NCBI GenBank assembly: GCA_002327255.1
Contig: DCUM01000247.1
Location: 1-11,481 of the forward strand
Source: a bacterium UBA2214
GTDB lineage: Bacteria; Zhuqueibacterota; Zhuqueibacteria; Residuimicrobiales; Residuimicrobiaceae
Direction: 5' to 3'
DNA length: 11,481 nucleotides
Shown here: one piece after another, positions 1-5,802 of the stretch
Layout: each line of letters starts with the position of its first letter
Numbering within the stretch: position 1 is the first letter of the stretch
The notes under the pieces: generated by a model
The model's input: only the letters and a program-made list of their open reading frames with translations
Database searches by the model: none
What the model was told of the DNA's origin: nothing
Made by a program: the position numbers and the translations under genes

Positions 1-51
1 CCGATTGTTGGCACAGAATTCAGGATGAAGCACGAAAACTAAAAAAATGCC

Positions 52-80
52 TTGTGCAAAACAGCATAATTACGTACATT
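52..80 (+). promoter_or_regulatory. Weak candidate promoter of the toxin-antitoxin operon
   Basis: A TTGTGC hexamer (52-57) and a TACATT hexamer (75-80) lie exactly 17 nt apart, 25 nt before the antitoxin start. Each matches the sigma-70 consensus only in part. A short TACGTA palindrome (71-76) overlaps the -10 region and could belong to an operator, since Phd/YefM antitoxins usually repress their own promoter. The sequence alone does not prove this. Confidence 0.2.
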
Positions 81-105
81 AAAACGACCTAATAAAGGAG
101 AATTT

Positions 106-381
106 ATGTACAATATTGACATTAGAAATATCACTCCCCTGACCGATTTTCGCAACAATATGAAAAAATACCTGGAAGAGATTAGTATTCATAAGAAGCC
201 AATAATTTTAACCCAACACGGCAAGAGTGCAGCTGTGATTATGGATGCTGAAAAATACCAAGAAATGCAAGATCAAATAGACTTTATGAGAAAAGTTACT
301 CTCGGTCTTGAAGATTACCGTGAAGGTCGTACTGTGCTTGCTGATGATGTCTTTAACGAGATCGATCAGATATTAAGCTGA
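106..381 (+). CDS. Phd/YefM-family antitoxin
   Basis: This 91-residue protein looks like the antitoxin of a type II toxin-antitoxin pair. Residues 9-55 carry the Phd/YefM DNA-binding fold pattern: ITPLTDFR, a helix, then KPIILTQHGKSAAVIMDAEKYQEM. The acidic C-terminal part (about 66-88, GLEDYREGRTVLADDVFNEI) is the expected toxin-binding tail. The length is normal for the family. The ATG start is set by a strong Shine-Dalgarno AAGGAG at 95-100, five nt upstream. The toxin gene follows after 11 nt. By family knowledge the protein binds and neutralises the toxin in the cytoplasm and represses the operon; this is inferred, not seen. The coding sequence is AT-rich compared with the operon at the right of the window, consistent with transfer. 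Confidence 0.9.
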   Translation: MYNIDIRNITPLTDFRNNMKKYLEEISIHKKPIILTQHGKSAAVIMDAEKYQEMQDQIDFMRKVTLGLEDYREGRTVLADDVFNEIDQILS

Positions 382-392
382 GCGAGGTACTT

Positions 393-677
393 GTGAAAAT
401 AATTTTTTCAAAAGGTGCTCAAAGAGATTTGATCGATACGGTAAAATATATTTCAAAGGACAAACCTAAAGCTGCACTTAATTGGGCCACGGAAATTAAA
501 AAATCTGTCATGAAACTTGGCGATTACCCCCGTTTGGGCAGAATCGTACCTGAATTTTCGGATGAAAGCATTCGAGAAATAATCAAAGGTCAATATAGAA
601 TCGTTTATAAAATAGATATTGAATCGGATATTATCGCAATACTCGCCGTGCATCACTCAAAAAAACTCTTATCATAG
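393..677 (+). CDS. ParE/RelE-superfamily toxin
   Basis: This 94-residue basic protein is the toxin partner of the preceding antitoxin. It begins with GTG at 393, preceded by GAGG at 384-387 with a 5-nt gap, and lies 11 nt after the antitoxin stop, so the two are co-transcribed. Recognisable family blocks are an N-terminal helix pair (SKGAQRDLIDTVKYI), the YPRLGRIVPE turn (about 45-54), the REIIKGQYRIVYKI strand pair (about 61-74), and a C-terminal VHHSKKLL. The P-LGR-VPE and R-I--GQYRIVYK pattern is closer to ParE (gyrase-poisoning) than to ribosome-dependent RelE mRNA cleavers, but the superfamily cannot be split safely by eye. The sequence is intact, with no frameshift. No clear terminator follows before the convergent Mur-ligase gene ends at 884. 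Confidence 0.88.
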   Translation: MKIIFSKGAQRDLIDTVKYISKDKPKAALNWATEIKKSVMKLGDYPRLGRIVPEFSDESIREIIKGQYRIVYKIDIESDIIAILAVHHSKKLLS

Positions 678-883
678 GTCTCCACCCTCATTAGATAGTG
701 CCAACGTGCGGCAGTACGGTGGCCGCGAAAAACTCGATTATTTTACTATGGCGAATAGTTTGATGTTCACCCCCATTTTGCCCAGAACGCTCCGAACCAG
801 CGGCCATCCGTACCAGCCGAGGGTTGGGCGATAGTCATTCCTACTTGCAGACGAAAGCCTTCTATCTTCCCGTGCTGTTCTGG

Positions 884-2215
884 TCACAATACCACGGCCG
901 AACCTTTCCATCCGCGCTCCAACATGGGACATCTTTCACATCTCACCCAGGCATCACAAGATAAAATATTACATTTAACCGCTCGGCCCGCGAGAGCCAG
1001 GGCAATTCGCTCCAGGCGCTGACTCACTCGTCCTTTTATGAGAATCACGTCATTGGCAACCAGAATGCTATGCAAAATATCCACAGCATGGAGAATATCT
1101 TTTTGGGCATATGTAAATAGCGACGGTGATTCCCCTATCACCTGTGAAGCTCCTGATCTATACTTCTGAAAACCTTTTTTTCCACCTACGAATATAACAT
1201 GTTTTGCAATCCTGGCTATCCGCTCTCCGATCCTACGGTATACTAAACCTGAACTCCCGGGAACTTCATTGACTTCACCGAGGACAATAATTTTTCGCCC
1301 TGCAGGCACTTCAGCAAGCACATCCAGCGCCGAATCGATCGTTTCTAGAGATGATTTAAAATCATCCCTGAGAAGAGTGACGCCGTTTTCAAGAAAGACC
1401 GGCTGAATTCTTCCCGGTGTCGGTGTCAACTCGATCAATGAGGGGAGGAACTGCTCTGTGGATAATCCCTCAGCATGCGCCACCGCCGCAGCGGCCAGTA
1501 GAGGATAGACCATATGCCGTCCAATGAGTTGGGTCTTCATATCATAGGACTCACCATCCAGGTGCAGGTTAAAACGAGTGCCATGGGGCCAGTCGAGCCG
1601 AACGTCACTCGCCCAGACGTCATTTGTTTCCTGGATGCCAAACGTGATGACTTTAGCACGAGTCTGGCTCTTCATCCATAACACATTCGGATCATCTCCG
1701 TTGAGTATCGCGATCCCGGATTCGGAAAGCATCCTGATCATTTCCGCCTTTTCAGATCGGGTTGTTTCCAAGGTTTCGAAGGCACGGTTGTGCTCAGTGC
1801 CGATACAAGTGACAATCACGACATCCGGTCTGACAATGCGGGCATATTCCGCCATCTCCTTTTTTCTTATGATCCTGATCTCAAGTACAATAAAGCGTTT
1901 AAAAACCAGGGGATAAAGCAGGGTGCGTGATAAAAACCTCCATGAATCACGGCGATTGAAACCATAGACCTTTGATTGTAAGGCGGCACCAGCGGCCCGC
2001 GTGGTTGTCGTCTTCCCGTACGAGCCAACAGCAACAACTATAATTGTTTTTCGTAAAATAGTTCTTCTGCAGACGCGTGTCATGAATGCCAGGAGAGGCC
2101 AGGCCATTATAAAAAATCGATACAAAAGTTGTATTCTGCCAATGGGTGTCCGTATAAGAGCTATCCCCTTGCGCAACTTGCCGAATCTCGATTTTGAATC
2201 ATTACCAGACGACAT
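884..2215 (-). CDS. MurF-like ATP-dependent ligase with C-terminal Cys tail (copy 1, downstream)
   Basis: This 443-residue protein belongs to the Mur ligase superfamily, whose members couple ATP hydrolysis to formation of an amide bond. It shows a P-loop GSYGKTT (64-70, K68), a central-domain histidine in IGTEHNR (H142), a lysine in RSEKAEM (K156) where Mur ligases carry a carbamylated lysine, NGDDPN (172-177), HMVYPLLAAAAVA (234-246), and the C-terminal-domain pattern GRIQP...RDDFKSS...VLGEVNE (268-316). MurF has about 100 residues before its P-loop; here there are about 63, hydrophobic with a WP pair, so the UDP-sugar-binding domain is largely missing. An extra tail carries C415, C420, C426 and C429. 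Where MurF-like proteins have a glutamate-hydrophobic-glycine motif, this copy reads EIRIIRKKEM, unlike its paralogue. It starts 14 nt inside the upstream paralogue and has no good Shine-Dalgarno, so translation is probably coupled. The substrate is unknown. Confidence 0.85.
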   Translation of the reverse strand: MSSGNDSKSRFGKLRKGIALIRTPIGRIQLLYRFFIMAWPLLAFMTRVCRRTILRKTIIVVAVGSYGKTTTTRAAGAALQSKVYGFNRRDSWRFLSRTLLYPLVFKRFIVLEIRIIRKKEMAEYARIVRPDVVIVTCIGTEHNRAFETLETTRSEKAEMIRMLSESGIAILNGDDPNVLWMKSQTRAKVITFGIQETNDVWASDVRLDWPHGTRFNLHLDGESYDMKTQLIGRHMVYPLLAAAAVAHAEGLSTEQFLPSLIELTPTPGRIQPVFLENGVTLLRDDFKSSLETIDSALDVLAEVPAGRKIIVLGEVNEVPGSSGLVYRRIGERIARIAKHVIFVGGKKGFQKYRSGASQVIGESPSLFTYAQKDILHAVDILHSILVANDVILIKGRVSQRLERIALALAGRAVKCNILSCDAWVRCERCPMLERGWKGSAVVL

Positions 2216-3485
2216 CGTGATTATGTTCCCAGCCTTTCTTTAACATGGGGCAATAGTCACAGTTAATTTTCGCACTGCAGAAACCGATATCACAGGATAC
2301 GTTCTGACCCATGAGGGAAAACGTGACCCGCTCAAGCTTTTGATTGCTGCGGCCTTTTATAAGAATCACATCACCCGATTGTATCAGGCCTTGCAGAATC
2401 ATTACAACTTGCCTGGCACTCCGGTGAACATACCACAATCGATCTTTTTCAAAACCGTCTTGTCGGATACCGATGGAAAAATCTTTAAAAGGTGTGGTCG
2501 ACCCAATAAATACGACATGCGAAGCCATTTGGGCGATCTGTTTTCCCAGATCTCGATAGATGTGATGCTTGCTTTTAGGAGGTTCATTGATCTCTCCCAT
2601 CACCACGAACTTTCTGCTTGCAGGTATTTGTGAAAACGTATCCAGGGCAGCCTCGATGGTTTCTAATCCTGATTTATAGTCATCCCGAAGAATGATGGCG
2701 CCATTGGTCAGATGCACAGGTTGCATCCGCCCGACTGTAGGATCGAGTTCCTGGAGATGCTGAAGGATCAGATCAAGTGTACTTCCCTCAGCATAAGCCA
2801 CGGCCGCGGCCGCAAGTATGGGGTAAATCATATGCCGACCGATGAGGCGCACCTTCGTTTCATGGGTCTTACCGTTCAAGAGCAAGTTGAAGCGAGTCCC
2901 CGCAGGCCAGTCAAGTTGTATATCACAGGCATGTAGGTCATTACTGGGGCTCATACCAAAAGTGATCACCCTTGCACGCGTCTGATGTTTCATCCACAGG
3001 ACGTTCGGATCGTCTCCGTTGAGTACGGCGATCCCCGATTCGGGAAGCGTTCTAACCATCTCTGATTTCTCAGAACGGGTCGCTTCTAGGGTATGTAAAG
3101 AACGATTGTGATCACTGCCTATGGAGGTGACGACCACTATATCAGGCCGGATGATTTTTGCATAGAGAGCCATCTGACCCCTGTCATCGATTCCCACTTC
3201 AATAACCGCATGCCGGTCACGGGGGCGGATTCGAAGCACCGCCCGTGCCAGGAAACTCCAGGCGCTGCGCTGAGGGCTGATGCCAACATTGCCTCCAAGA
3301 GCCTTTGTGATCGCACGCGTTGTAGTGGATTTTCCGAACGAACCCACAACAGCAACAATATGCGTTTTACGTATGATCGTTAATCTGTAACATCGCGCCA
3401 GACGCGACAGCATGGGCCAGGCGTTCACAAAAAGCTTGTGCAGCAGTTGGAATCGACCAAGGGGTGTTTTTAGAGATGATAGCAT
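2202..3485 (-). CDS. MurF-like ATP-dependent ligase with C-terminal Cys tail (copy 2, upstream)
   Basis: This 427-residue protein is the first gene of the tandem pair and a close paralogue of the next, collinear along nearly its whole length. It keeps the full set of Mur ligase signatures: P-loop GSFGKST (48-54, K52), VIEVGIDDRGQM (94-105, matching the MurF glutamate-glycine motif), IGSDHNR (H126), RSEKSEM with the probable carbamyl-lysine K140, NGDDPN, GRHMIYPILAAAAVA (217-230), GRMQP, RDDYKSG (267-273) and VMGEINE (295-301). About 47 residues precede the P-loop, too few for the normal MurF substrate domain; they are hydrophobic and basic (LLHKLFVNAWPML), which might allow membrane association. 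The end carries C398, C403, C409 and C412 in the arrangement shared with the paralogue. The ATG at 3485 has no Shine-Dalgarno. It is probably cytoplasmic, and its substrate cannot be read from sequence. Confidence 0.87.
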   Translation of the reverse strand: MLSSLKTPLGRFQLLHKLFVNAWPMLSRLARCYRLTIIRKTHIVAVVGSFGKSTTTRAITKALGGNVGISPQRSAWSFLARAVLRIRPRDRHAVIEVGIDDRGQMALYAKIIRPDIVVVTSIGSDHNRSLHTLEATRSEKSEMVRTLPESGIAVLNGDDPNVLWMKHQTRARVITFGMSPSNDLHACDIQLDWPAGTRFNLLLNGKTHETKVRLIGRHMIYPILAAAAVAYAEGSTLDLILQHLQELDPTVGRMQPVHLTNGAIILRDDYKSGLETIEAALDTFSQIPASRKFVVMGEINEPPKSKHHIYRDLGKQIAQMASHVVFIGSTTPFKDFSIGIRQDGFEKDRLWYVHRSARQVVMILQGLIQSGDVILIKGRSNQKLERVTFSLMGQNVSCDIGFCSAKINCDYCPMLKKGWEHNHDVVW

Positions 3486-3551
3486 GTATCAATTGGTTTA
3501 ATGTATTGTACTTCCCGACCTGTCCGGCACACATCTTCTTTATGTTATTGT

Positions 3552-3576
3552 GCTTAAAAGGATTTGTATTTTAAGC
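3552..3576. promoter_or_regulatory. Perfect 8-bp inverted repeat upstream of the Mur-like pair
   Basis: GCTTAAAA (3552-3559) and TTTTAAGC (3569-3576) are perfect inverted copies separated by 9 nt. The site begins 67 nt upstream of the first Mur-like start codon in an AT-rich leader. It could be a repressor operator or a hairpin in the 5' untranslated RNA. No run of T follows on either strand, so an intrinsic terminator is unlikely. Confidence 0.4.
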
Positions 3577-3594
3577 TATATAACTCTATTCATC

Positions 3595-3613
3595 TTTACA
3601 AGGAATTTGTAAA
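3595..3613. promoter_or_regulatory. Palindromic operator-like site TTTACAA-N5-TTGTAAA
   Basis: TTTACAA (3595-3601) and TTGTAAA (3607-3613) are a perfect 7-bp inverted repeat around a 5-nt centre. The spacing suits a dimeric helix-turn-helix regulator. It lies 110 nt upstream of the Mur-like start codon and only 18 nt beyond the other inverted repeat. The minus-strand copy of the TTGTAAA arm also resembles a -35 element, with TATA-rich sequence following, so a promoter may overlap it. The cognate regulator is not in this window. Confidence 0.4.
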
Positions 3614-4034
3614 TAAATTATGCTGTGACCGGATGCAGGCGGATTAAAAAATTACTGGTAACGGAAGAATCCAAATCCGTTCAAACCAGACAGTCTGATG
3701 CGTTAGCTGGAATTGGAGCATCCTTCAGGTGGATTATGTGTGAACCTTCTCGTTCGGCTCGCTCGCATGTTAATTGTAGCCCGGAAGATAGCTGCCGGGA
3801 TTTCAGGTCATCGCGATTACCGGGATTGTCTGCACCTTCAAGCCATCTAATTCTTTTCAGTGTATCAAACAAGATCCAGCACGTAAAGCCAGGGCATTCC
3901 GGCACCACCTCCTGATCCATACCAATATCACAGTACGCCACCAGCCTTAAACCAGACTCATGAAAAATACTTTCCCTTTCCCAAATACGCTTTCCCAAAT
4001 TTTATACAGACAAGAGCAGGCAGCCCTTTAAGAA

Positions 4035-4061
4035 TAAGACACCGCTCGTAGCGATGTCTTA
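4035..4061. other. Strong hairpin with 3-nt loop
   Basis: TAAGACA-c-CGCT (4035-4046) pairs with AGCG-a-TGTCTTA (4050-4061) around a 3-nt loop CGT. This gives 11 base pairs with one internal mismatch. No T-run follows directly on either strand, so it is not a textbook terminator. It could be part of a structured RNA, a short intergenic repeat, or a transcript end using a different signal. Confidence 0.45.
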
Positions 4062-4230
4062 AACACGTGGCCTGAAACTGTGGTGATTCTTTTTAGAGCT
4101 ATGGCGCCTGTTCATCAGGAACATAATACATAAAACGACTGCCTGAAAACGGCAACATCATCTGCCCCCGGCCCTAGCCACAAACGCGCTGGAATCTCAC
4201 GGGTTGAGATATCTTTATCATTTGAATAGC

Positions 4231-4362
4231 ATGGAAACGGGGTACCGGATATTTTCTGGGTTGCGAAACGTCGCAACACACTTTGACGGCTGGATGATTA
4301 AAGTGGAAAACCGCAATATGTGCGTGGTGCAGGTGATGCCTGTAAACCATTATGAAGAATGA
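4231..4362 (+). CDS. Doubtful 43-residue ORF, unknown
   Basis: An ATG-initiated frame of 43 codons, beginning METGYRIF and ending VNHYEE. I do not recognise it. The open frame continues upstream to 4147 without another ATG. There is no Shine-Dalgarno. Its TGA overlaps the ATG of the next tiny ORF by 4 nt (ATGA at 4359-4362), an arrangement common in real operons and also possible in a frameshifted remnant of one longer gene. A 6-bp inverted repeat, GTTGCG/CGCAAC, lies inside at 4260-4277. It could equally be chance. Confidence 0.18.
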   Translation: METGYRIFSGLRNVATHFDGWMIKVENRNMCVVQVMPVNHYEE

Positions 4363-4475
4363 CGCAGCAGTGGTGTTTCAGTTTGAACCCGGTCGTTATC
4401 AAAGAACGTGCGCAATACGTAGAACGAGAAGTAAACCAAAACTACGAACCGCGATATCAAATTGCCGATTTGTAA
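4359..4475 (+). CDS. Doubtful 38-residue ORF, unknown
   Basis: A 38-codon frame starting at the ATG that overlaps the previous stop. The translated peptide is charged and helical in character (IKERAQYVEREVNQNYEPRY) and ends IADL. I do not recognise it. The upstream GAAGA is not a convincing ribosome site, so expression would rely on coupling to the preceding ORF. The last codons form the first arm of an 8-bp inverted repeat (4464-4493). It may be the out-of-frame continuation of the preceding frame, meaning a decayed gene, rather than a gene of its own. Confidence 0.18.
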   Translation: MTQQWCFSLNPVVIKERAQYVEREVNQNYEPRYQIADL

Positions 4476-4493
4476 AAAGATAAAAAAATCGGC
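4464..4493. other. 8-bp inverted repeat followed by T-rich run
   Basis: GCCGATTT (4464-4471) and AAATCGGC (4486-4493) are perfect inverted copies with a 14-nt A-rich loop. A run of seven T lies at 4503-4509, 9 nt after the stem on the plus strand, too far for a standard intrinsic terminator. A second pairing, GTAAAAAG (4472-4479) with CTTTTTAC (4516-4523), is also perfect and competes for the same segment. Confidence 0.3.
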
Positions 4494-4507
4494 TCGGAGG
4501 ACTTTTT

Positions 4508-4600
4508 TTGCTTGACTTTTTACCTTTAATATGCGCTGGAGCCGCAAAACAGGTAGCAGGTATAGCAACATTACTATCTATCGCTATAGCTACCACCTAA
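4508..4600 (+). CDS. Doubtful 30-residue hydrophobic peptide, TTG start
   Basis: A 30-codon frame from TTG at 4508 to TAA at 4598-4600. It is preceded by GGAGG at 4496-4500 with a 7-nt gap, the only good ribosome site in this gene-poor stretch. The peptide is almost entirely hydrophobic or small (LPLICAG, VAGIATLLSIAIATT) with a single lysine, so it would insert in a membrane if made. Possible roles are a small membrane toxin, a leader or a bacteriocin-like peptide; none can be supported further. Most of its second half is encoded by the arms of an imperfect hairpin (4552-4594), which could produce this composition by chance. Confidence 0.2.
   Translation: MLDFLPLICAGAAKQVAGIATLLSIAIATT
4552..4594. 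other. 12-bp interrupted hairpin
   Basis: GGTAGC (4552-4557) and TATAGC (4561-4566), with a 3-nt bulge AGG between them, pair perfectly with GCTATA (4583-4588) and GCTACC (4589-4594). The loop is 16 nt. It is one of four inverted repeats within 200 bp, suggesting a structured RNA or a remnant of a mobile-element end. Confidence 0.4.
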
Positions 4601-4660
4601 GCACCATGCGGCGAAGGTCGGGTGAACGCCGGTGTTGTGCAAGTAGCTCGTTAGTTGCAC
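4601..4660. other. Overlapping, mutually exclusive hairpins
   Basis: CGGCG (4609-4613) pairs with CGCCG (4627-4631), and outside it GCAC (4601-4604) can pair with GTGC (4637-4640). The same GTGCAA (4637-4642) pairs perfectly with TTGCAC (4655-4660). The two outer pairings exclude each other, as in a switching RNA, but short arms like these also arise by chance. Confidence 0.25.
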
Positions 4661-4810
4661 CTGAAATTGGTTAACCGTACAGCACCCATAACTGCATAGC
4701 TTCAATCGAATACTCCTAAACCGCCTTAAAAATCTAGTCAGACCATTCTAAGAAACCAAATCTCAAAAAGCAATTCAAAGCCCTGAAATAACATTTACTA
4801 TTTTCAAACT

Positions 4811-4825
4811 ATCATTCCGAATGAT
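4811..4825. promoter_or_regulatory. Compact palindrome ATCATTC-C-GAATGAT
   Basis: Two 7-bp arms in perfect inverted orientation around a single base, about 95 nt downstream of the tonB stop. With a 1-nt centre it cannot fold as a full hairpin, so a protein-binding site is more likely than a terminator. Just beyond, GCGGA (4831-4835) and TCCGC (4850-4854) form a weak 5-bp stem. No promoter or gene that it would control is evident. Confidence 0.3.
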
Positions 4826-4919
4826 TATACGCGGAGGTTACTTTGTCAATCCGCAAATTTTACTCGCCCAACCACGAAATACACGGACGGCATGGAAGCA
4901 GACGTAGGGTGGGCGTCGC

Positions 4920-5792
4920 CTATTTCAGCTCATAGCGGAAGGTGATGATCCCCTGGACATTTCTCTGTTCCACCTGGGGCGACAGGGGATTGAAGCGCCA
5001 CTGCCGCAGGGCGTTGAGGGTCACCTCCTCCAGAACCGGATCGCCTTTGCGCATCGGCACCAGGCTGGTGATGCGGCCGTCCGGCATAACCGTGAAACGG
5101 AACTGCAGAACCGCCTGGCGCTGCAAGCCCTCCGGATAGTCCGGGATCACCTGTTTGACGATCAAACGCTGCGCCGCGTCGCCTTCGATGGTGAAGGGCT
5201 GCCCCGACCCGGCCCCGCTGGTCTGGCCCGTGCCACTCCCTGATCCGCCGCGTCCCTGCGATGCCCCGCCGCTCTGACTCTCGGCAGCCGTCTGAACCGG
5301 CACGCCACCGGATGTTGACGCCGCGCTTCCGGAACCGGGCGTACCCGGCAGGGAGGGGGTTGCACCCGGCGCCAGTTTGCCCTGCTCCTGATGGCTGACA
5401 ACAGGTTCCTCATCCTCGATGACCCGCCGTCTGGGCGGTGCCACCGGCGAACTCCTGGCCGGCTGCGTCGTCATTTTGGACGCGGCCTCGGTAGTAGCGG
5501 CGGACTGGTTGCTGGGCTGCAGCGCGGGTTTTTGCGCACGCTCCGGTTTGGGCCGCGTCGCGCGCACCACCTCTTCGCTGCGAACCGGACTGGGCTCTTC
5601 TTTAACGGGTGTGGCAGGCGCGATCTGTCCGCCCGGCGATCCGGAAATCAGGGTGACTTCGGCAAACTGCGGCGGCATGGCATCCAGTCCGATGGAAGTG
5701 AACAGAAAGAGCAGCAGCAGCGTCAGATGAAACAGAATCGAGGCGAGCAAGCCTCTCCGCATCCCCTCCGGCATATTTTTCACAGTCGACAT
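4920..5792 (-). CDS. tonB: TonB energy-transducing protein
   Basis: This 290-residue protein transmits proton-motive force from ExbB/ExbD in the inner membrane to an outer-membrane partner. Residues 14-36 form the single N-terminal membrane helix and contain S18 and H22, the SxxxH motif conserved in TonB. A long periplasmic linker follows: charged and proline-rich at 53-130 (KEEPSPVRSEE, RPKPERAQKP), then Gly/Ser-rich at 150-199. The TonB C-terminal domain occupies about 212-290 (IPDYPEGLQ, FTVMPDGRI, LNALRQWRFNP). I chose the ATG at 5792 because AAGGA lies 7 nt upstream and overlaps the exbD stop. The in-frame ATG at 5882 would add 30 residues lying wholly within exbD and displace the membrane helix. 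The gap to exbD is 10 nt. It is the last gene of the operon. Confidence 0.93.
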   Translation of the reverse strand: MSTVKNMPEGMRRGLLASILFHLTLLLLFLFTSIGLDAMPPQFAEVTLISGSPGGQIAPATPVKEEPSPVRSEEVVRATRPKPERAQKPALQPSNQSAATTEAASKMTTQPARSSPVAPPRRRVIEDEEPVVSHQEQGKLAPGATPSLPGTPGSGSAASTSGGVPVQTAAESQSGGASQGRGGSGSGTGQTSGAGSGQPFTIEGDAAQRLIVKQVIPDYPEGLQRQAVLQFRFTVMPDGRITSLVPMRKGDPVLEEVTLNALRQWRFNPLSPQVEQRNVQGIITFRYELK

Positions 5793-5802
5793 CACATTTT
5801 CC

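Larger units (their letters stand above)
3486..4919. other. Gene-poor stretch between the Mur-like pair and the tonB operon
   Basis: About 1.4 kb holds no gene I recognise. The part next to 3485 is an AT-rich leader with two inverted repeats. From 3620 to 4020 I see only weak repeats: CCCGG/CCGGG at 3780-3799, and TTTCCCAAAT twice in direct orientation at 3977-3986 and 3991-4000. From 4035 to 4660 hairpins and three tiny ORFs are concentrated, listed separately. From 4680 to 4800 the sequence is AT-rich without visible structure. Next to the tonB stop lies GTAGGGTGGGCGTCGCC (4906-4922), which resembles short intergenic repeats of many genomes. No tRNA, rRNA, transposase or CRISPR array was seen. 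Confidence 0.6.

Noticed and set aside
708..726. GCGGC/GCCGC stem as terminator between the toxin and Mur-like genes
   Set aside because: Only five base pairs with a 9-nt loop and no T-run on either side. The nearby CCAGCC/GGTTGG pairing is equally weak. I see no convincing bidirectional terminator in 678-883.
738..932. Possible small third gene of the Mur-like operon (64 codons, minus strand)
   Set aside because: It overlaps the end of the downstream Mur-like gene by 49 nt in another frame, lacks a ribosome site, and its peptide is unrecognised. Chance is more likely, although its second half reads plausibly as protein.
3681..3998. Open frame of 105 codons on the minus strand in the gene-poor stretch
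   Set aside because: It starts with TTG without a ribosome site, the peptide resembles no family I know and has no domain-like pattern, and an opposing frame of similar length covers the same bases.
3977..4000. TTTCCCAAAT repeated twice as a possible CRISPR or iteron array
   Set aside because: Only two copies 14 nt apart, with no further units, no spacers and no cas or replication genes nearby.
4350..4596. Two minus-strand frames (73 and 65 codons) rich in hydrophobic residues
   Set aside because: They run opposite the tiny plus-strand ORFs, have no ribosome site, and their hydrophobic parts mirror the hairpin at 4552-4594 rather than showing a membrane-protein design.
4669..4676. GGTTAACC palindrome as part of an integron attC or phage attachment site
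   Set aside because: A lone 8-bp palindrome without the paired core sites of attC, and no integrase gene in the window.
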